DNA from: Opitutaceae bacterium
GTDB taxonomy: Bacteria > Verrucomicrobiota > Verrucomicrobiia > Opitutales > Opitutaceae
Assembly: GCA_016794625.1 (NCBI GenBank)
Contig: JAEUGY010000096.1
Span: forward strand, 34,814-98,813
Length of the DNA: 64,000 bases
Direction: 5' to 3'
This document shows positions 35,399-43,661 of this stretch, piece after piece. Position 1 is the first letter of the stretch, and each line of letters starts with the position of its first letter. The notes below the pieces were generated by a model. The model was not told the origin of the DNA, ran no database searches, and worked only from the letters and a program-made list of their open reading frames with translations. Position numbers and translations under genes: made by a program.

Positions 35399-35494
35399 AT
35401 GCTGTTCAAGCTGACCCAACAGGAGCGGAAGATCCTCTACTGGATCGCCATCCTCATTGCCCTCGGTGTCCTGGGCCTTTGGATTCTCGCCTAG
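35399..35494 (+). CDS. 31-residue single-span membrane miniprotein after the exosortase gene
   Basis: An ATG at 35399, 15 nt after the exosortase stop, opens a 31-codon frame beginning MLFKLTQQERKILYWIAILI and ending in LWILA, then TAG. It has a short polar N-terminus followed by a hydrophobic helix of about 19 residues, typical of a real membrane peptide rather than random sequence. The ribosome-binding site is weak (AGGGA about 13 nt upstream). It resembles the N-terminal anchors of some larger proteins but no downstream domain follows. The function is unknown. Confidence 0.55.
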   Translation: MLFKLTQQERKILYWIAILIALGVLGLWILA

Positions 35495-35528
35495 TCGTTG
35501 AGGCGGGCGGGCCGCGATGATCGGAAGC

Positions 35529-37121
35529 TCAAGCCCGCACCCGGGAGTCACGCGGTCGGGGACGTCGGTCGGGATAGTCGGAGATCGCATGCAATCCGCG
35601 GCTTTCGCGGCGTTGCATGGCGCACTTCACGATCAGTTCGGCGATTTGAATCAGGTTGCGCAACTCAAGCAGCCGCGGATCCACCGAAAAGTTCCAGTAG
35701 TACTCTTCGGTTTCCCGCGCCAGCGTCGCAATCCGCGTGCGGGCTCTCTGCAGTCGCTTGGTGGTGCGCATGATGCCCACATAGTCCCACATCGTCCGGC
35801 GGAGTTCGTCCCAATTGTGGGTGACCACCACGCGTTCGTCGGAGTCTCCTCCTCCGAAATCAATCCACTCGGGCAGGTGGACGCTGGTACGTCCGCGACG
35901 CGAGACATACGTCGACACGGCTCCCACGCCGCGATGCGCCATGACCAGCGCTTCAAGGAGGGAATTGCTGGCCAGGCGGTTTGCGCCGTGCAGTCCGGTG
36001 CAAGCAACTTCGCCACACGCATAAAGCCCAGGCAGCGACGTCTCCGCCGAAAGATTCGTCGCGACGCCGCCACAGGTGTAGTGCGCGGCTGGCACGACGG
36101 GCAACGGCTGTTTCGCGAGGTCTAATCCGAGACGTTCGCAGGTCTGGAAAATCTGCGGAAATCGTCCGCGCAAAAAACGGGCGGAACGGTGGGTGATATC
36201 AAGCCAGACATGCGGGGCGCCACTCCGCTTCATTTCCGTATCGATCGCCCGTGCCACAATATCCCGCGGCGCCAGATCCTTCATGGGATGATAGCGGGTC
36301 ATGAACGCCTCTCCCTGCAGATTGCGCAACACCGCCCCCTCCCCACGGACTGCTTCGCTGATCAGGAAACGTTCGCCCGTCGTGGAATAAAGCGTCGTCG
36401 GATGAAACTGGATGAACTCCATGTTCCTGATCTCGACGCCTGCCCGGTAGGCCATGGCGATCCCATCCCCGGTTGCGATGTCCGGATTGGTGGTAAACTG
36501 GTAGACCTGACCGGCGCCACCCGAGCTCAACATCACCGCCGGCGCCTGAAAGGACTGCACTTTCCCGCTGCGCACATCGAGCGCATAGAGTCCCGCCACC
36601 CGGTTGGTACCCTTTCCGGCCCGTCCCTTGAGTTTCGAAGTCGTGATGATGTCGATCGCAAAGCAGTGTTCGTGCAGCGAGATTCTGGGTTCCATCGCCA
36701 CCGCCCGAAGCAGCGCCTCCTCGATCGCTTTGCCGGTCATGTCCTTCACATGGAGGATACGACGCTCGCCATGTCCTCCCTCGCGGCCGAGGTCGTACTG
36801 TCCATCCTGGGCTTTGGAAAACCGGACGCCCCACTCGACCAGCTCCTGCACCCGCTTCGGGCCGTCCTTCACAATTTCGCGGACCACCCGCTCATCACAC
36901 AGTCCATCCCCGGCGACCAGCGTGTCGTTCACATGCTTGTCAAAGTCATCCGATTCCGCGGTGACGACAGCGATGCCCCCCTGCGCCCAGTTGGTATTGG
37001 AGTCCGCCTTGTTCTTCTTGGTCAGAATCGCCACCGAATGCCCCGCCCGCGCGAGGCCAAGGGCAAAACTCAATCCAGCAATTCCACTGCCCACCACCAG
37101 AACATCGTAGTCACGGGACAT
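35529..37121 (-). CDS. nadB: L-aspartate oxidase
   Basis: The 530-aa FAD enzyme oxidises L-aspartate to iminoaspartate for NAD synthesis. It has the FAD-binding MSRDYDVLVVGSGIAGLSFALGLA, KADSNTNWAQGGIAV, the dehydrogenase motif GGEGHGERRILHVKDMTG-like stretch, FIQFHPTTLY, and GVATNLSAETSLPGLYACGEVACTGLHGANRLASNSLLEALV. Length is normal. ATG 37121 was preferred to a TTG 15 nt upstream. It lies 31 nt after the panC stop, so panC-nadB form a cofactor-synthesis operon. Confidence 0.95.
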   Translation of the reverse strand: MSRDYDVLVVGSGIAGLSFALGLARAGHSVAILTKKNKADSNTNWAQGGIAVVTAESDDFDKHVNDTLVAGDGLCDERVVREIVKDGPKRVQELVEWGVRFSKAQDGQYDLGREGGHGERRILHVKDMTGKAIEEALLRAVAMEPRISLHEHCFAIDIITTSKLKGRAGKGTNRVAGLYALDVRSGKVQSFQAPAVMLSSGGAGQVYQFTTNPDIATGDGIAMAYRAGVEIRNMEFIQFHPTTLYSTTGERFLISEAVRGEGAVLRNLQGEAFMTRYHPMKDLAPRDIVARAIDTEMKRSGAPHVWLDITHRSARFLRGRFPQIFQTCERLGLDLAKQPLPVVPAAHYTCGGVATNLSAETSLPGLYACGEVACTGLHGANRLASNSLLEALVMAHRGVGAVSTYVSRRGRTSVHLPEWIDFGGGDSDERVVVTHNWDELRRTMWDYVGIMRTTKRLQRARTRIATLARETEEYYWNFSVDPRLLELRNLIQIAELIVKCAMQRRESRGLHAISDYPDRRPRPRDSRVRA

Positions 37122-37152
37122 TTCAGTACCAACCAACGCGAGCCACCCTCTT

Positions 37153-37995
37153 TCACAAGACCAGATTGTCGATCAGCCGGACTTCGTCGACCCAGACGGC
37201 GATGGCGATCACCGACCGCCCGGGCACGACTTCGCGAACACTCTCCATGGTATCGCGGTCCGCCACGGCAACGTAGATCATGCGAATGCGACGTTGTTGA
37301 GCCAGAAGATGCGTCGCCTCCGCAATCAGTCGATCCGAACGAAGTTCACCCGATTTCACCATGTCTCGCGCTTTGCACAATGCACGATAAAGGGTGGTCG
37401 CATCCGTGCGCTGCGTGGCAGACAGGTACCGGTTCCGGGAGCTCATCGCGAGTCCATCCGCTTCGCGCACGGTCTCTCCGATCACGATCTCGACCGGAAT
37501 GTGAAGGTCACTGACCATCTTCTTCAGCACCGCCACTTGCTGCACGTCCTTTTGGCCGAAAATCGCGACATCGGGACCTACAATGTTGAAGAGTTTGGCC
37601 ACCACCGTGGTGACGCCTCGAAAGTGCGTTGGGCGCGACAGGCCCTCCATCGGTTTGCTGACGTGCTCCTCCGAGACGTAGGTTGAGTAACCTCGCGGAT
37701 AGATTTCTTCAACCGAAGGAACAAAGACCACCGTGGCGCCCGCATCGGAGCATCGGGCGAGGTCACCACCCAGATCGCGCGGATACTTCGAAAAGTCCTC
37801 GCTCGGTCCGAACTGCGTTGGATTTACAAAGATCGAGACCACGACCGTGTCCGCCCGGGTGGCAGCCAGACGGATCAGGCTGAGGTGACCTTCGTGCAGC
37901 GCCCCCATCGTTGGCACCAAGGCAATCGTCTTCCCTCGGCTACGTAGGTCTCGGGTCAATCGCTGGATCACCGCAATGGAGTCGATCGTTTGCAT
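37153..37995 (-). CDS. panC: Pantothenate synthetase
   Basis: The 280-aa enzyme joins pantoate and beta-alanine using ATP. It has the HIGH-like signature LVPTMGALHEGHLSLI, FVNPTQFGPSEDFSKYPRD, the ATP loop FGQKDVQQVAVLKKMV, and the KMSKS-like LAMSSRNRYLS. I chose ATG 37995 over an upstream TTG. It is first in panC-nadB and divergent from dapL, with a 101-bp spacer (37996-38096) that should hold both promoters. Confidence 0.96.
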   Translation of the reverse strand: MQTIDSIAVIQRLTRDLRSRGKTIALVPTMGALHEGHLSLIRLAATRADTVVVSIFVNPTQFGPSEDFSKYPRDLGGDLARCSDAGATVVFVPSVEEIYPRGYSTYVSEEHVSKPMEGLSRPTHFRGVTTVVAKLFNIVGPDVAIFGQKDVQQVAVLKKMVSDLHIPVEIVIGETVREADGLAMSSRNRYLSATQRTDATTLYRALCKARDMVKSGELRSDRLIAEATHLLAQQRRIRMIYVAVADRDTMESVREVVPGRSVIAIAVWVDEVRLIDNLVL

Positions 37996-38096
37996 GTTCA
38001 CCAATGGAGGATGCTACGCGGGACTTGAACAAAGGCGAGCGCCCAGACTTATTCAAGATTTCGCCCGCATACGAACACCACCACCTTTCCCCTCCG

Positions 38097-39323
38097 ATGA
38101 TCCGCATCAACGAAAACTATACCAAACTGAAGGCTTCGTACCTGTTCAGCGACATCGCCAAACGGGTGTCCGCTTACACCCAGGCGAATCCGTCGAAGCC
38201 CGTCATCCGTCTTGGCATTGGCGATGTCACCGAGCCCCTTCCGTCCGTGTGTATTGAAGCCATGCAAGCCGGGACCGCCGAAATGGCCTCTCGCACAACC
38301 TTCAAGGGCTATGGTCCCGAACAGGGCTACGCCTTCTTGCGCGAAGCCATCGCCCAGCATGACTATGCGGCTCGGGGTTGTCGGATCGACGCAGACGAGA
38401 TTTTTGTGTCCGACGGTTCAAAGTGCGATTGCGGAAACATCCAGGAAATATTTGCCACGGATGGGCTTAAGTTGGCCATTCCGGATCCGGTCTACCCGGT
38501 GTATGTCGATACCAACGTCATGGCAGGCCGGACAGGGGCCAATATCAACGGACGCTATGAAGGGGTCACATACCTGGAAAGCACGCCCGCCAACGGGTAC
38601 GTACCGTCCATCCCCGACCATGCGACCGATCTGATCTACCTTTGTTTTCCGAACAATCCCACCGGAGCCGTGGCGACCCGATCGCAACTGGCGGCCTGGG
38701 TCGCCTACGCGCGAGAAAACAAGGCTCTCCTGCTTTTTGACTCCGCGTACGAAGCCTATATCCGCAATCCCGCCATCCCCCATTCCATCTACGAAATCGA
38801 AGGCGCGCGCGAGGTGGCCATCGAGTTCCGCAGTTTCTCCAAGACGGCCGGGTTCACAGGCACTCGCTGCGCCTACACCGTCGTACCAAAGTCTTTGATG
38901 GCATTTGATCGGTCCGGACAGGCCCACTCCGTCCACGCGCTCTGGAACCGCCGTCACACCACCAAGTTCAACGGGGTTTCATATCCCGTCCAACGAGCAG
39001 CCGCGGCGATCTTTACGGATGCGGGAAAGAAACAGGTTTCCGAGATGACCAGCTTCTATCTCGCCAATGCCGCACTCATTCGATCCGCGATGGGAAAACT
39101 TGGCTTCGGCTGCGTCGGAGGAGACAACGCTCCCTACATCTGGATCAACACCGGTCGTGATTCGTGGGAATTCTTCGACCTCTTGCTGAACCAAGCCCAA
39201 GTCGTTTGTACGCCGGGGGCAGGCTTCGGCAAGTGCGGCGAAGGGCACGTTCGCATCAGCGCCTTTAACTCCCGAGAAAATGTCGAGCGGGCGCTGGAGC
39301 GTATCGCCCAAGCACTCCGCTGA
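38097..39323 (+). CDS. dapL: LL-diaminopimelate aminotransferase
   Basis: The 408-aa PLP enzyme makes LL-diaminopimelate directly from tetrahydrodipicolinate, bypassing the acylated Dap pathway. It shows MIRINENYTKLKASYLFSDI, LGIGDVTEPLP, FVSDGSKCDCGNIQEIF, CFPNNPTGAVAT and the PLP-lysine region SFSKTAGFTGTRC. Length and motifs fit DapL, found in Chlamydiota, Verrucomicrobiota, cyanobacteria and plants. Its product needs a true DapF to reach meso-DAP, yet the DapF-like protein at 31329 lacks its cysteines. Two facing terminators follow. Confidence 0.95.
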   Translation: MIRINENYTKLKASYLFSDIAKRVSAYTQANPSKPVIRLGIGDVTEPLPSVCIEAMQAGTAEMASRTTFKGYGPEQGYAFLREAIAQHDYAARGCRIDADEIFVSDGSKCDCGNIQEIFATDGLKLAIPDPVYPVYVDTNVMAGRTGANINGRYEGVTYLESTPANGYVPSIPDHATDLIYLCFPNNPTGAVATRSQLAAWVAYARENKALLLFDSAYEAYIRNPAIPHSIYEIEGAREVAIEFRSFSKTAGFTGTRCAYTVVPKSLMAFDRSGQAHSVHALWNRRHTTKFNGVSYPVQRAAAAIFTDAGKKQVSEMTSFYLANAALIRSAMGKLGFGCVGGDNAPYIWINTGRDSWEFFDLLLNQAQVVCTPGAGFGKCGEGHVRISAFNSRENVERALERIAQALR

Positions 39324-39350
39324 TTCAAGCCGTTGGAGTCTCAGCAAAAA

Positions 39351-39377
39351 GACGGCGTCTCCTTTACGGACGCCGTC
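39351..39377 (-). terminator. Rho-independent terminator, minus strand
   Basis: A perfect 9-bp stem GACGGCGTC/GACGCCGTC with a 9-nt loop is followed on the minus strand by TTTTT (39346-39350 read in reverse). It lies 50 nt beyond the stop of the hypothetical gene at 39428-39739 and should end its transcript. Confidence 0.8.
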
Positions 39378-39389
39378 GCTCTGCACCGT

Positions 39390-39416
39390 GGGGCGCGCCT
39401 TGGCGCACCCCCTTTT
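39390..39416 (+). terminator. Rho-independent terminator, plus strand (dapL)
   Basis: The stem GGGGCGCGCC (39390-39399) pairs with GGCGCACCCC (39402-39411) with one mismatch. It is followed by C and TTTTT on the plus strand, so it should end the dapL transcript. It lies 12 nt from the oppositely oriented hairpin. Confidence 0.75.
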
Positions 39417-39427
39417 TCGCGGGCGGC

Positions 39428-39739
39428 TTACTGCGCAGGAATCGCCGGCTGACGCTCATGAACCCAAAACCGCGTCACCACCAAATGGCCCTGACGGATG
39501 TCGTAACCCCATTCGGTATCAAGCATTTCCACCGGCTGGGCGCCGTTCTTCTCCAGGACCAAACGTTGCTGGCGGCTCCATTCGCGTCCCGCCAAAAGTC
39601 GCGCTGAAACAAACGCTTCCTCGACCGAGGAAAAGACGCCGCACGACTTGGTGCGCTGCGTCGGTTGTCCATCCCGCCCGGTCTCAAGCGAAAACTGGAG
39701 AACGGTAAACGCAGTCGTCGTCGACTTAAGGTTTTCCAT
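39428..39739 (-). CDS. Small hypothetical protein
   Basis: The 103-aa soluble protein begins MENLKSTTTAFTVLQFSLET and contains SSVEEAFVSARLLAGREW and a beta-rich C-terminal half with WGYDIRQGHLVVTRFWVHE. No signal peptide, membrane helix or known domain is seen. It has its own terminator and an AT-rich inverted repeat at its 5' end, suggesting an independent transcription unit. The function is unknown. Confidence 0.7.
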   Translation of the reverse strand: MENLKSTTTAFTVLQFSLETGRDGQPTQRTKSCGVFSSVEEAFVSARLLAGREWSRQQRLVLEKNGAQPVEMLDTEWGYDIRQGHLVVTRFWVHERQPAIPAQ

Positions 39740-39763
39740 GAAAAAAACGGTAACATTTTTTTC
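39740..39763. repeat. A/T inverted repeat at the 5' end of the small hypothetical gene
   Basis: GAAAAAAA (39740-39747) and TTTTTTTC (39756-39763) are perfect inverted arms around CGGTAACA, immediately upstream of the ATG at 39739. It could be a bent-DNA or regulatory element or a weak plus-strand terminator. The flank to 39908 (170 bp without a gene) is otherwise unremarkable. Confidence 0.45.
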
Positions 39764-39908
39764 ACAAAAGGCTAGGGATTATTCCTCAGTAGAAATGCGG
39801 GGGATACACGGGTTAAACGCGCACCACGTCCGCTAATAGTCTCCGTCCACACGGCATGACGATTCGGTTATGCCTCACACCTAACGTACTCATGGCTAGA
39901 GTTTTAGC

Positions 39909-40565
39909 CTATTGACGCACCTTCGACGCGATTTCCTGACCCATGCCCACCGCCGCCGCGCTCAACTGGGACGCCAACTGCCCATAGTCACTGCCATTCC
40001 ACGTTCCCTGGTCACTCCGATAGATGCCCGCCAAAGCGGGTCGAGCCCCGGGAGTCGTGGGTACCAATTCGTAACTTGCCGCGAACAAAGCCGTGTGTCT
40101 GCCGTCGGGGCTGACGCTCCCTTCGCATCTCAACACCTGTAAATGCAGTTCGTAGTCTCTCGCAGCACCCATGGCGTAGGGGGGAGTCAGAACGGTTTGC
40201 ACCCCCTCAGAACCGAGTAGACCCGTGCGTACCATCTCGAGGATTCCGGCCTCAAGAGGCTCCGCCCACCGCGCGTATTCATTATAGCCGATCTCATGCT
40301 CCGACCGACGCACGATCATGGCCTTGGTCGTCCGCAGGTAGGACGGCACGTCGATCTGCGTCAAACCGATCGCCAGACCCGCGCTCCGCTTCGATGCATC
40401 CGTCGTCTGTACCGGGCTAGAAAGGACAAAGTAACGGGTAGGATCTTCCTTGGGCGGTGGCACAAGGCTGCATCCGGTCAAGATCCACAGCAGGGCGGGC
40501 AGCCCCAAGCGGCACCACTTCCCTGGGACGCTGGAAGTCAGAGGACGAGAGGAAACCAGGTTCAT
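39909..40565 (-). CDS. ABC-transport auxiliary lipoprotein (PqiC/YmbA-like)
   Basis: The 218-aa protein has a lipoprotein signal with lipobox LTGC (ILTGCSLVPPP) and a domain beginning RYFVLSSPVQ, with IGLTQIDVPSYLRTTKAMIVRR and YARWAEPLEAGILEMV. This is the PqiC/ABC_trans_aux family found with MCE lipid transporters, where it forms a periplasmic or outer-membrane component. It follows mlaD by 19 nt and ends the mlaE-mlaF-mlaD operon. Confidence 0.88.
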   Translation of the reverse strand: MNLVSSRPLTSSVPGKWCRLGLPALLWILTGCSLVPPPKEDPTRYFVLSSPVQTTDASKRSAGLAIGLTQIDVPSYLRTTKAMIVRRSEHEIGYNEYARWAEPLEAGILEMVRTGLLGSEGVQTVLTPPYAMGAARDYELHLQVLRCEGSVSPDGRHTALFAASYELVPTTPGARPALAGIYRSDQGTWNGSDYGQLASQLSAAAVGMGQEIASKVRQ

Positions 40566-40584
40566 TGAGGGAAACGGGTGGGAT

Positions 40585-41589
40585 TCATTGAGGGACCTTG
40601 CGTCCCGATATGAGTGCGTTGGGATTTCGCTCCAGATAGTCCGCGAGTCGTTGTACCGCCGCCGCCGCCTCGCCCAACTGGGTCAGGGCGCGAGCGGCTT
40701 CCGCGCCCAGCCCACTTTGCGCGGAAATGAACTGCTGGGCGGTGCGAGCCGTCTCATTGAAGGTCGAAAGTGTGAGCTTCGCTTGACCCAGGGCTGCCGT
40801 CAGTTCCTCGGCCGTGGGCTTTACCACCTGATCAATCCGAGCCAGGGTGGAACGCAGGGAGTCGATGGCTGCATTTAGGTTCTCCATCGTCTTCGGAATC
40901 TCCTTGGATGAGGCCAGCGCGTCGACCGAACGCCCGGCTTTGGACCATTCACGGCTCAATCCAGCCAGATCCAGCCCGTTGATCTGCTTTCGGGTGTCGA
41001 CCAAAATGCCGCGGAGCTCCTTGCCGAGTCCGGCGAAATCAATCCGCTTCATGTCGTTCAGGATCTCCGTCAGATTCGCCTGAAACTCGGAAATGGTGGA
41101 GGGCATCGCCGGCACGACGGCATACTTCACCTCGACTGTATCCGTGACCGGCGCGGGAAACTCCACGGGATCAGCAAAATCCAGCTCCACGTAAAGCATG
41201 CCGGTCGCGAGGCCCAATACGCCCAGCTGGGCCCGGAGGCCCCGATCAATCAGATTCTGAAGCTCACCTCGCTGAGAGACGTCAATCAACATCCCGCGCT
41301 CATCCGTGAGGGTATTGCGGCTCAACTCGCAGACCACCGCCACGACAGATTGGTTCTGCGCCGCGACATAACGGATGTTCAGATCGACCACCCGTCCCAG
41401 TCTCACCCCGCGCAACTTCACCGGTGACCCAAGGTCGAGTCCATGGATCGATTCGTTGAAGTAGACAACGAAGCGCTGCGGCTTCGCAAAAAAATTCACC
41501 CCGCCGAACGAGAAGAGCGCCGCCAGCGCGAGCAGCATGGCGCCCAACACAAAAACTCCGACCATAGCGGGACTGATCTTGGTCTTCAC
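40585..41589 (-). CDS. MCE-domain lipid-transport substrate-binding protein (MlaD family)
   Basis: The 334-aa protein has one N-terminal membrane anchor (MVGVFVLGAMLLALAALFSF) and an MCE domain starting FVVYFNESIHGLDLGSPVKLRGVRLGRV. A long helical C-terminal region follows. It is longer than E. coli MlaD (183 aa), more like PqiB/Mce helical-tunnel proteins in having an extended helical tail, though it contains a single MCE domain. It presents lipid between the permease-ATPase and the lipoprotein encoded next. Confidence 0.92.
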   Translation of the reverse strand: MKTKISPAMVGVFVLGAMLLALAALFSFGGVNFFAKPQRFVVYFNESIHGLDLGSPVKLRGVRLGRVVDLNIRYVAAQNQSVVAVVCELSRNTLTDERGMLIDVSQRGELQNLIDRGLRAQLGVLGLATGMLYVELDFADPVEFPAPVTDTVEVKYAVVPAMPSTISEFQANLTEILNDMKRIDFAGLGKELRGILVDTRKQINGLDLAGLSREWSKAGRSVDALASSKEIPKTMENLNAAIDSLRSTLARIDQVVKPTAEELTAALGQAKLTLSTFNETARTAQQFISAQSGLGAEAARALTQLGEAAAAVQRLADYLERNPNALISGRKVPQ

Positions 41590-41652
41590 AGCAGTAGGTG
41601 GGCGTACGTTGATGGGAGGGTTGTTTCGAAGCGAGGAGGCATTCAGCGGATA

Positions 41653-42438
41653 TCAGGGCTGTTTCCTTCGCACCTCCCGATCGGTGCGGAGAAAGGCCGT
41701 CACCCGCGGATCTTGACTGGAGTCGCGCAACTCTCCGGGGCGGCCCCGCGCCACAATGCCTCGCTCGGCCTTGTCCAGCATGATGAGGCGGTCGCCGATG
41801 CGAAAAATGCTGTCCAGCTCGTGGGACACCACCACACAGGTCGTGCCCAGCGTGTCGCGCACCCTGACCGCCAACTCATCAATCTCCCGCGAAGTGATGG
41901 GATCGAGTCCGGCCGAGGGTTCATCAAAGAACACGATCGCGGGATCAAGCGCCAGCGCCCGCGCCAGTCCGGCCCGCTTCTTCATGCCGCCCGAAATCTC
42001 CGACGGGTAGTAGTGGTCAAATCCAGCCAGTCCGACCTGCGCGAGCTTAAGGGTGACCAGCTCACCGATTTCGCGGCGATTGAGGCAGCTGTACTCTTCC
42101 AGGGGAAGCGCCACATTCTCCCGCAGCGTGAGCGAGGACCAAAGAGCGGCGCTTTGGTACAGCACGCCGAACGTCTTGAGCAGTTGTCTCCGCGTTTCCA
42201 AATCCGCACCGACAAAGGACTGGCCAAAAAACCGGACATCGCCCGCCATCGGTCGATTCAATCCGATCATATGCCGGAGCAGGGTGCTTTTGCCGCAACC
42301 CGAGCCCCCGATGACAAAAAATATCTCGCCCCGCTCCACGGTGAACGAGACTTCGTCGAGCACTACGCGACCATCGTATCCACAATCCAGATTTTCAACG
42401 ACGATCGCCGGGGACGGCGCCTGGGGTGCAGAAATCAT
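41653..42438 (-). CDS. ABC transporter ATP-binding protein (MlaF family)
   Basis: The 261-aa ATPase shows Walker A GGSGCGKSTLLRHM, Q-loop region, ABC signature SGGMKKRAGLARALALDP, Walker B IVFFDEPSAGLDPITS and the switch His in VVVSHELDS. It energises MCE-type lipid transport across the envelope. It follows the permease gene by 6 nt and precedes the MCE gene by 63 nt. Confidence 0.95.
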   Translation of the reverse strand: MISAPQAPSPAIVVENLDCGYDGRVVLDEVSFTVERGEIFFVIGGSGCGKSTLLRHMIGLNRPMAGDVRFFGQSFVGADLETRRQLLKTFGVLYQSAALWSSLTLRENVALPLEEYSCLNRREIGELVTLKLAQVGLAGFDHYYPSEISGGMKKRAGLARALALDPAIVFFDEPSAGLDPITSREIDELAVRVRDTLGTTCVVVSHELDSIFRIGDRLIMLDKAERGIVARGRPGELRDSSQDPRVTAFLRTDREVRRKQP

Positions 42439-42444
42439 GTCAGT

Positions 42445-43572
42445 TCAGAGTCCCAGGATGTTGAACACCACCGCGAACAGGGCGTCCGCCACAATGATGA
42501 GCAGGATGGAGGTCACCACCGCCGACGTCGCCGCGGAGCCCACGCCCGAGGCGCTCCGATCCGCCTGCAGCCCGCGCAGACAACCCGACAAGCCGATGAG
42601 CAGCCCAAAGGTGGTCGCCTTGATCAGTCCGGTCGAAAGGTCCGACAGATCGATGATGCTCTGGGTCTCCACCCAATACGCGGAGGGAGGTATGTCGAGC
42701 ACGCCCTTGGCCACCGCCATGCCCCCCAGAATACCCAGCAGGTTCGCGTAGAGAGCAAGAAGTGGCATCATCACACCGAGCGCAACGAGCCGGGGCATCA
42801 CCAAAAAGTCGACCGGATCGATGCCCAAGGTCTGCAACGCATCGATCTCCTCCCCTGCCTTCATGTTTCCCAGCGTCGCCGCAAACGCCGCGCCGGTGCG
42901 ACCGGCCATGATGATGGCCGCCATCATGGGTCCCATCTCGCGCACCACGGCCAACCCCACAAGATCGGCGACAAAAATATCCGCCCCAAACTGTCGCAGC
43001 TGCACCGCCGCCTGATAGGCCATGATCAAGCCCACGAGCAGGCTGATCAGTGAAACAATGGGCAGAGCCATGGCTCCGCACCGTTGCATTTCGGCCAGAC
43101 AGTCAGCCCATCGAAATCGTGCGGGCTGCCGGAGAAGACGGGAGGCCGAGAGCACACACTCACCGACAAAGGTCGAGATCGCCTTGGTTTTCCTCCACGC
43201 ATCGACCGTGGCCATGCCAATGCCCGTCACCAAATCCGGTGTGGAATCAGCGGGGCGAACCACCGCCTCTCCCTGGACAATCTGATCGGCCATTTCCATC
43301 ACCTGACGCGGAATCTGACTGAAGTCCGCGGCGATTCCATGCACGGCAGACCAGCGCTTCGCCTCGACCAGGAACAAAACCAACGCACCGTCCCACGTTT
43401 CCACGTCCTCCATTGAAATGGAAAACGTTTCGGGTTTCTGCAGGCCGATCAGGGATTCAAAGCTCGGCCTGGGTTCCGCCACCTTCCAGCGGCCGCACAA
43501 GGACAGGTGGAGACACTCGCCGGTCGTGTGCGCCGTGACACAGGCATTGGTGACGTGGGTCGGTGCAGCCAT
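42445..43572 (-). CDS. Lipid ABC transporter permease (MlaE) with N-terminal STAS-like domain
   Basis: The 375-aa protein has about 120 N-terminal residues with STAS-like character (LHLSLCGRWKVAEP...DGALVLFLVEAKRW). The MlaE permease domain follows (MALPIVSLISLLVGLIMAYQ, FVADLVGLAVVREMGPMMAA, AGRTGAAFAATLGNMKAGEEIDAL, PRLVALGVMMPLLALYAN). In the E. coli system the STAS protein MlaB is a separate gene and binds the ATPase; here it is fused. ATG 43572 was chosen because upstream sequence lacks coding character. It leads the operon and is divergent from a HAD phosphatase. Confidence 0.92.
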   Translation of the reverse strand: MAAPTHVTNACVTAHTTGECLHLSLCGRWKVAEPRPSFESLIGLQKPETFSISMEDVETWDGALVLFLVEAKRWSAVHGIAADFSQIPRQVMEMADQIVQGEAVVRPADSTPDLVTGIGMATVDAWRKTKAISTFVGECVLSASRLLRQPARFRWADCLAEMQRCGAMALPIVSLISLLVGLIMAYQAAVQLRQFGADIFVADLVGLAVVREMGPMMAAIIMAGRTGAAFAATLGNMKAGEEIDALQTLGIDPVDFLVMPRLVALGVMMPLLALYANLLGILGGMAVAKGVLDIPPSAYWVETQSIIDLSDLSTGLIKATTFGLLIGLSGCLRGLQADRSASGVGSAATSAVVTSILLIIVADALFAVVFNILGL

Positions 43573-43661
43573 CTGGCCGCAAGCTCGTCGCATCCTCGCG
43601 CAGTCGCAAAGCCAAATTTCTTGCCCTGGCCCTTCATTTGCTCCGCGCTGCACCTCTGACC

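Noticed and set aside
41443..43053. A 536-codon open frame on the plus strand
   Set aside because: Antisense to mlaD, mlaF and mlaE; rich in His/Arg/Gln as expected for a shadow of GC-rich genes.
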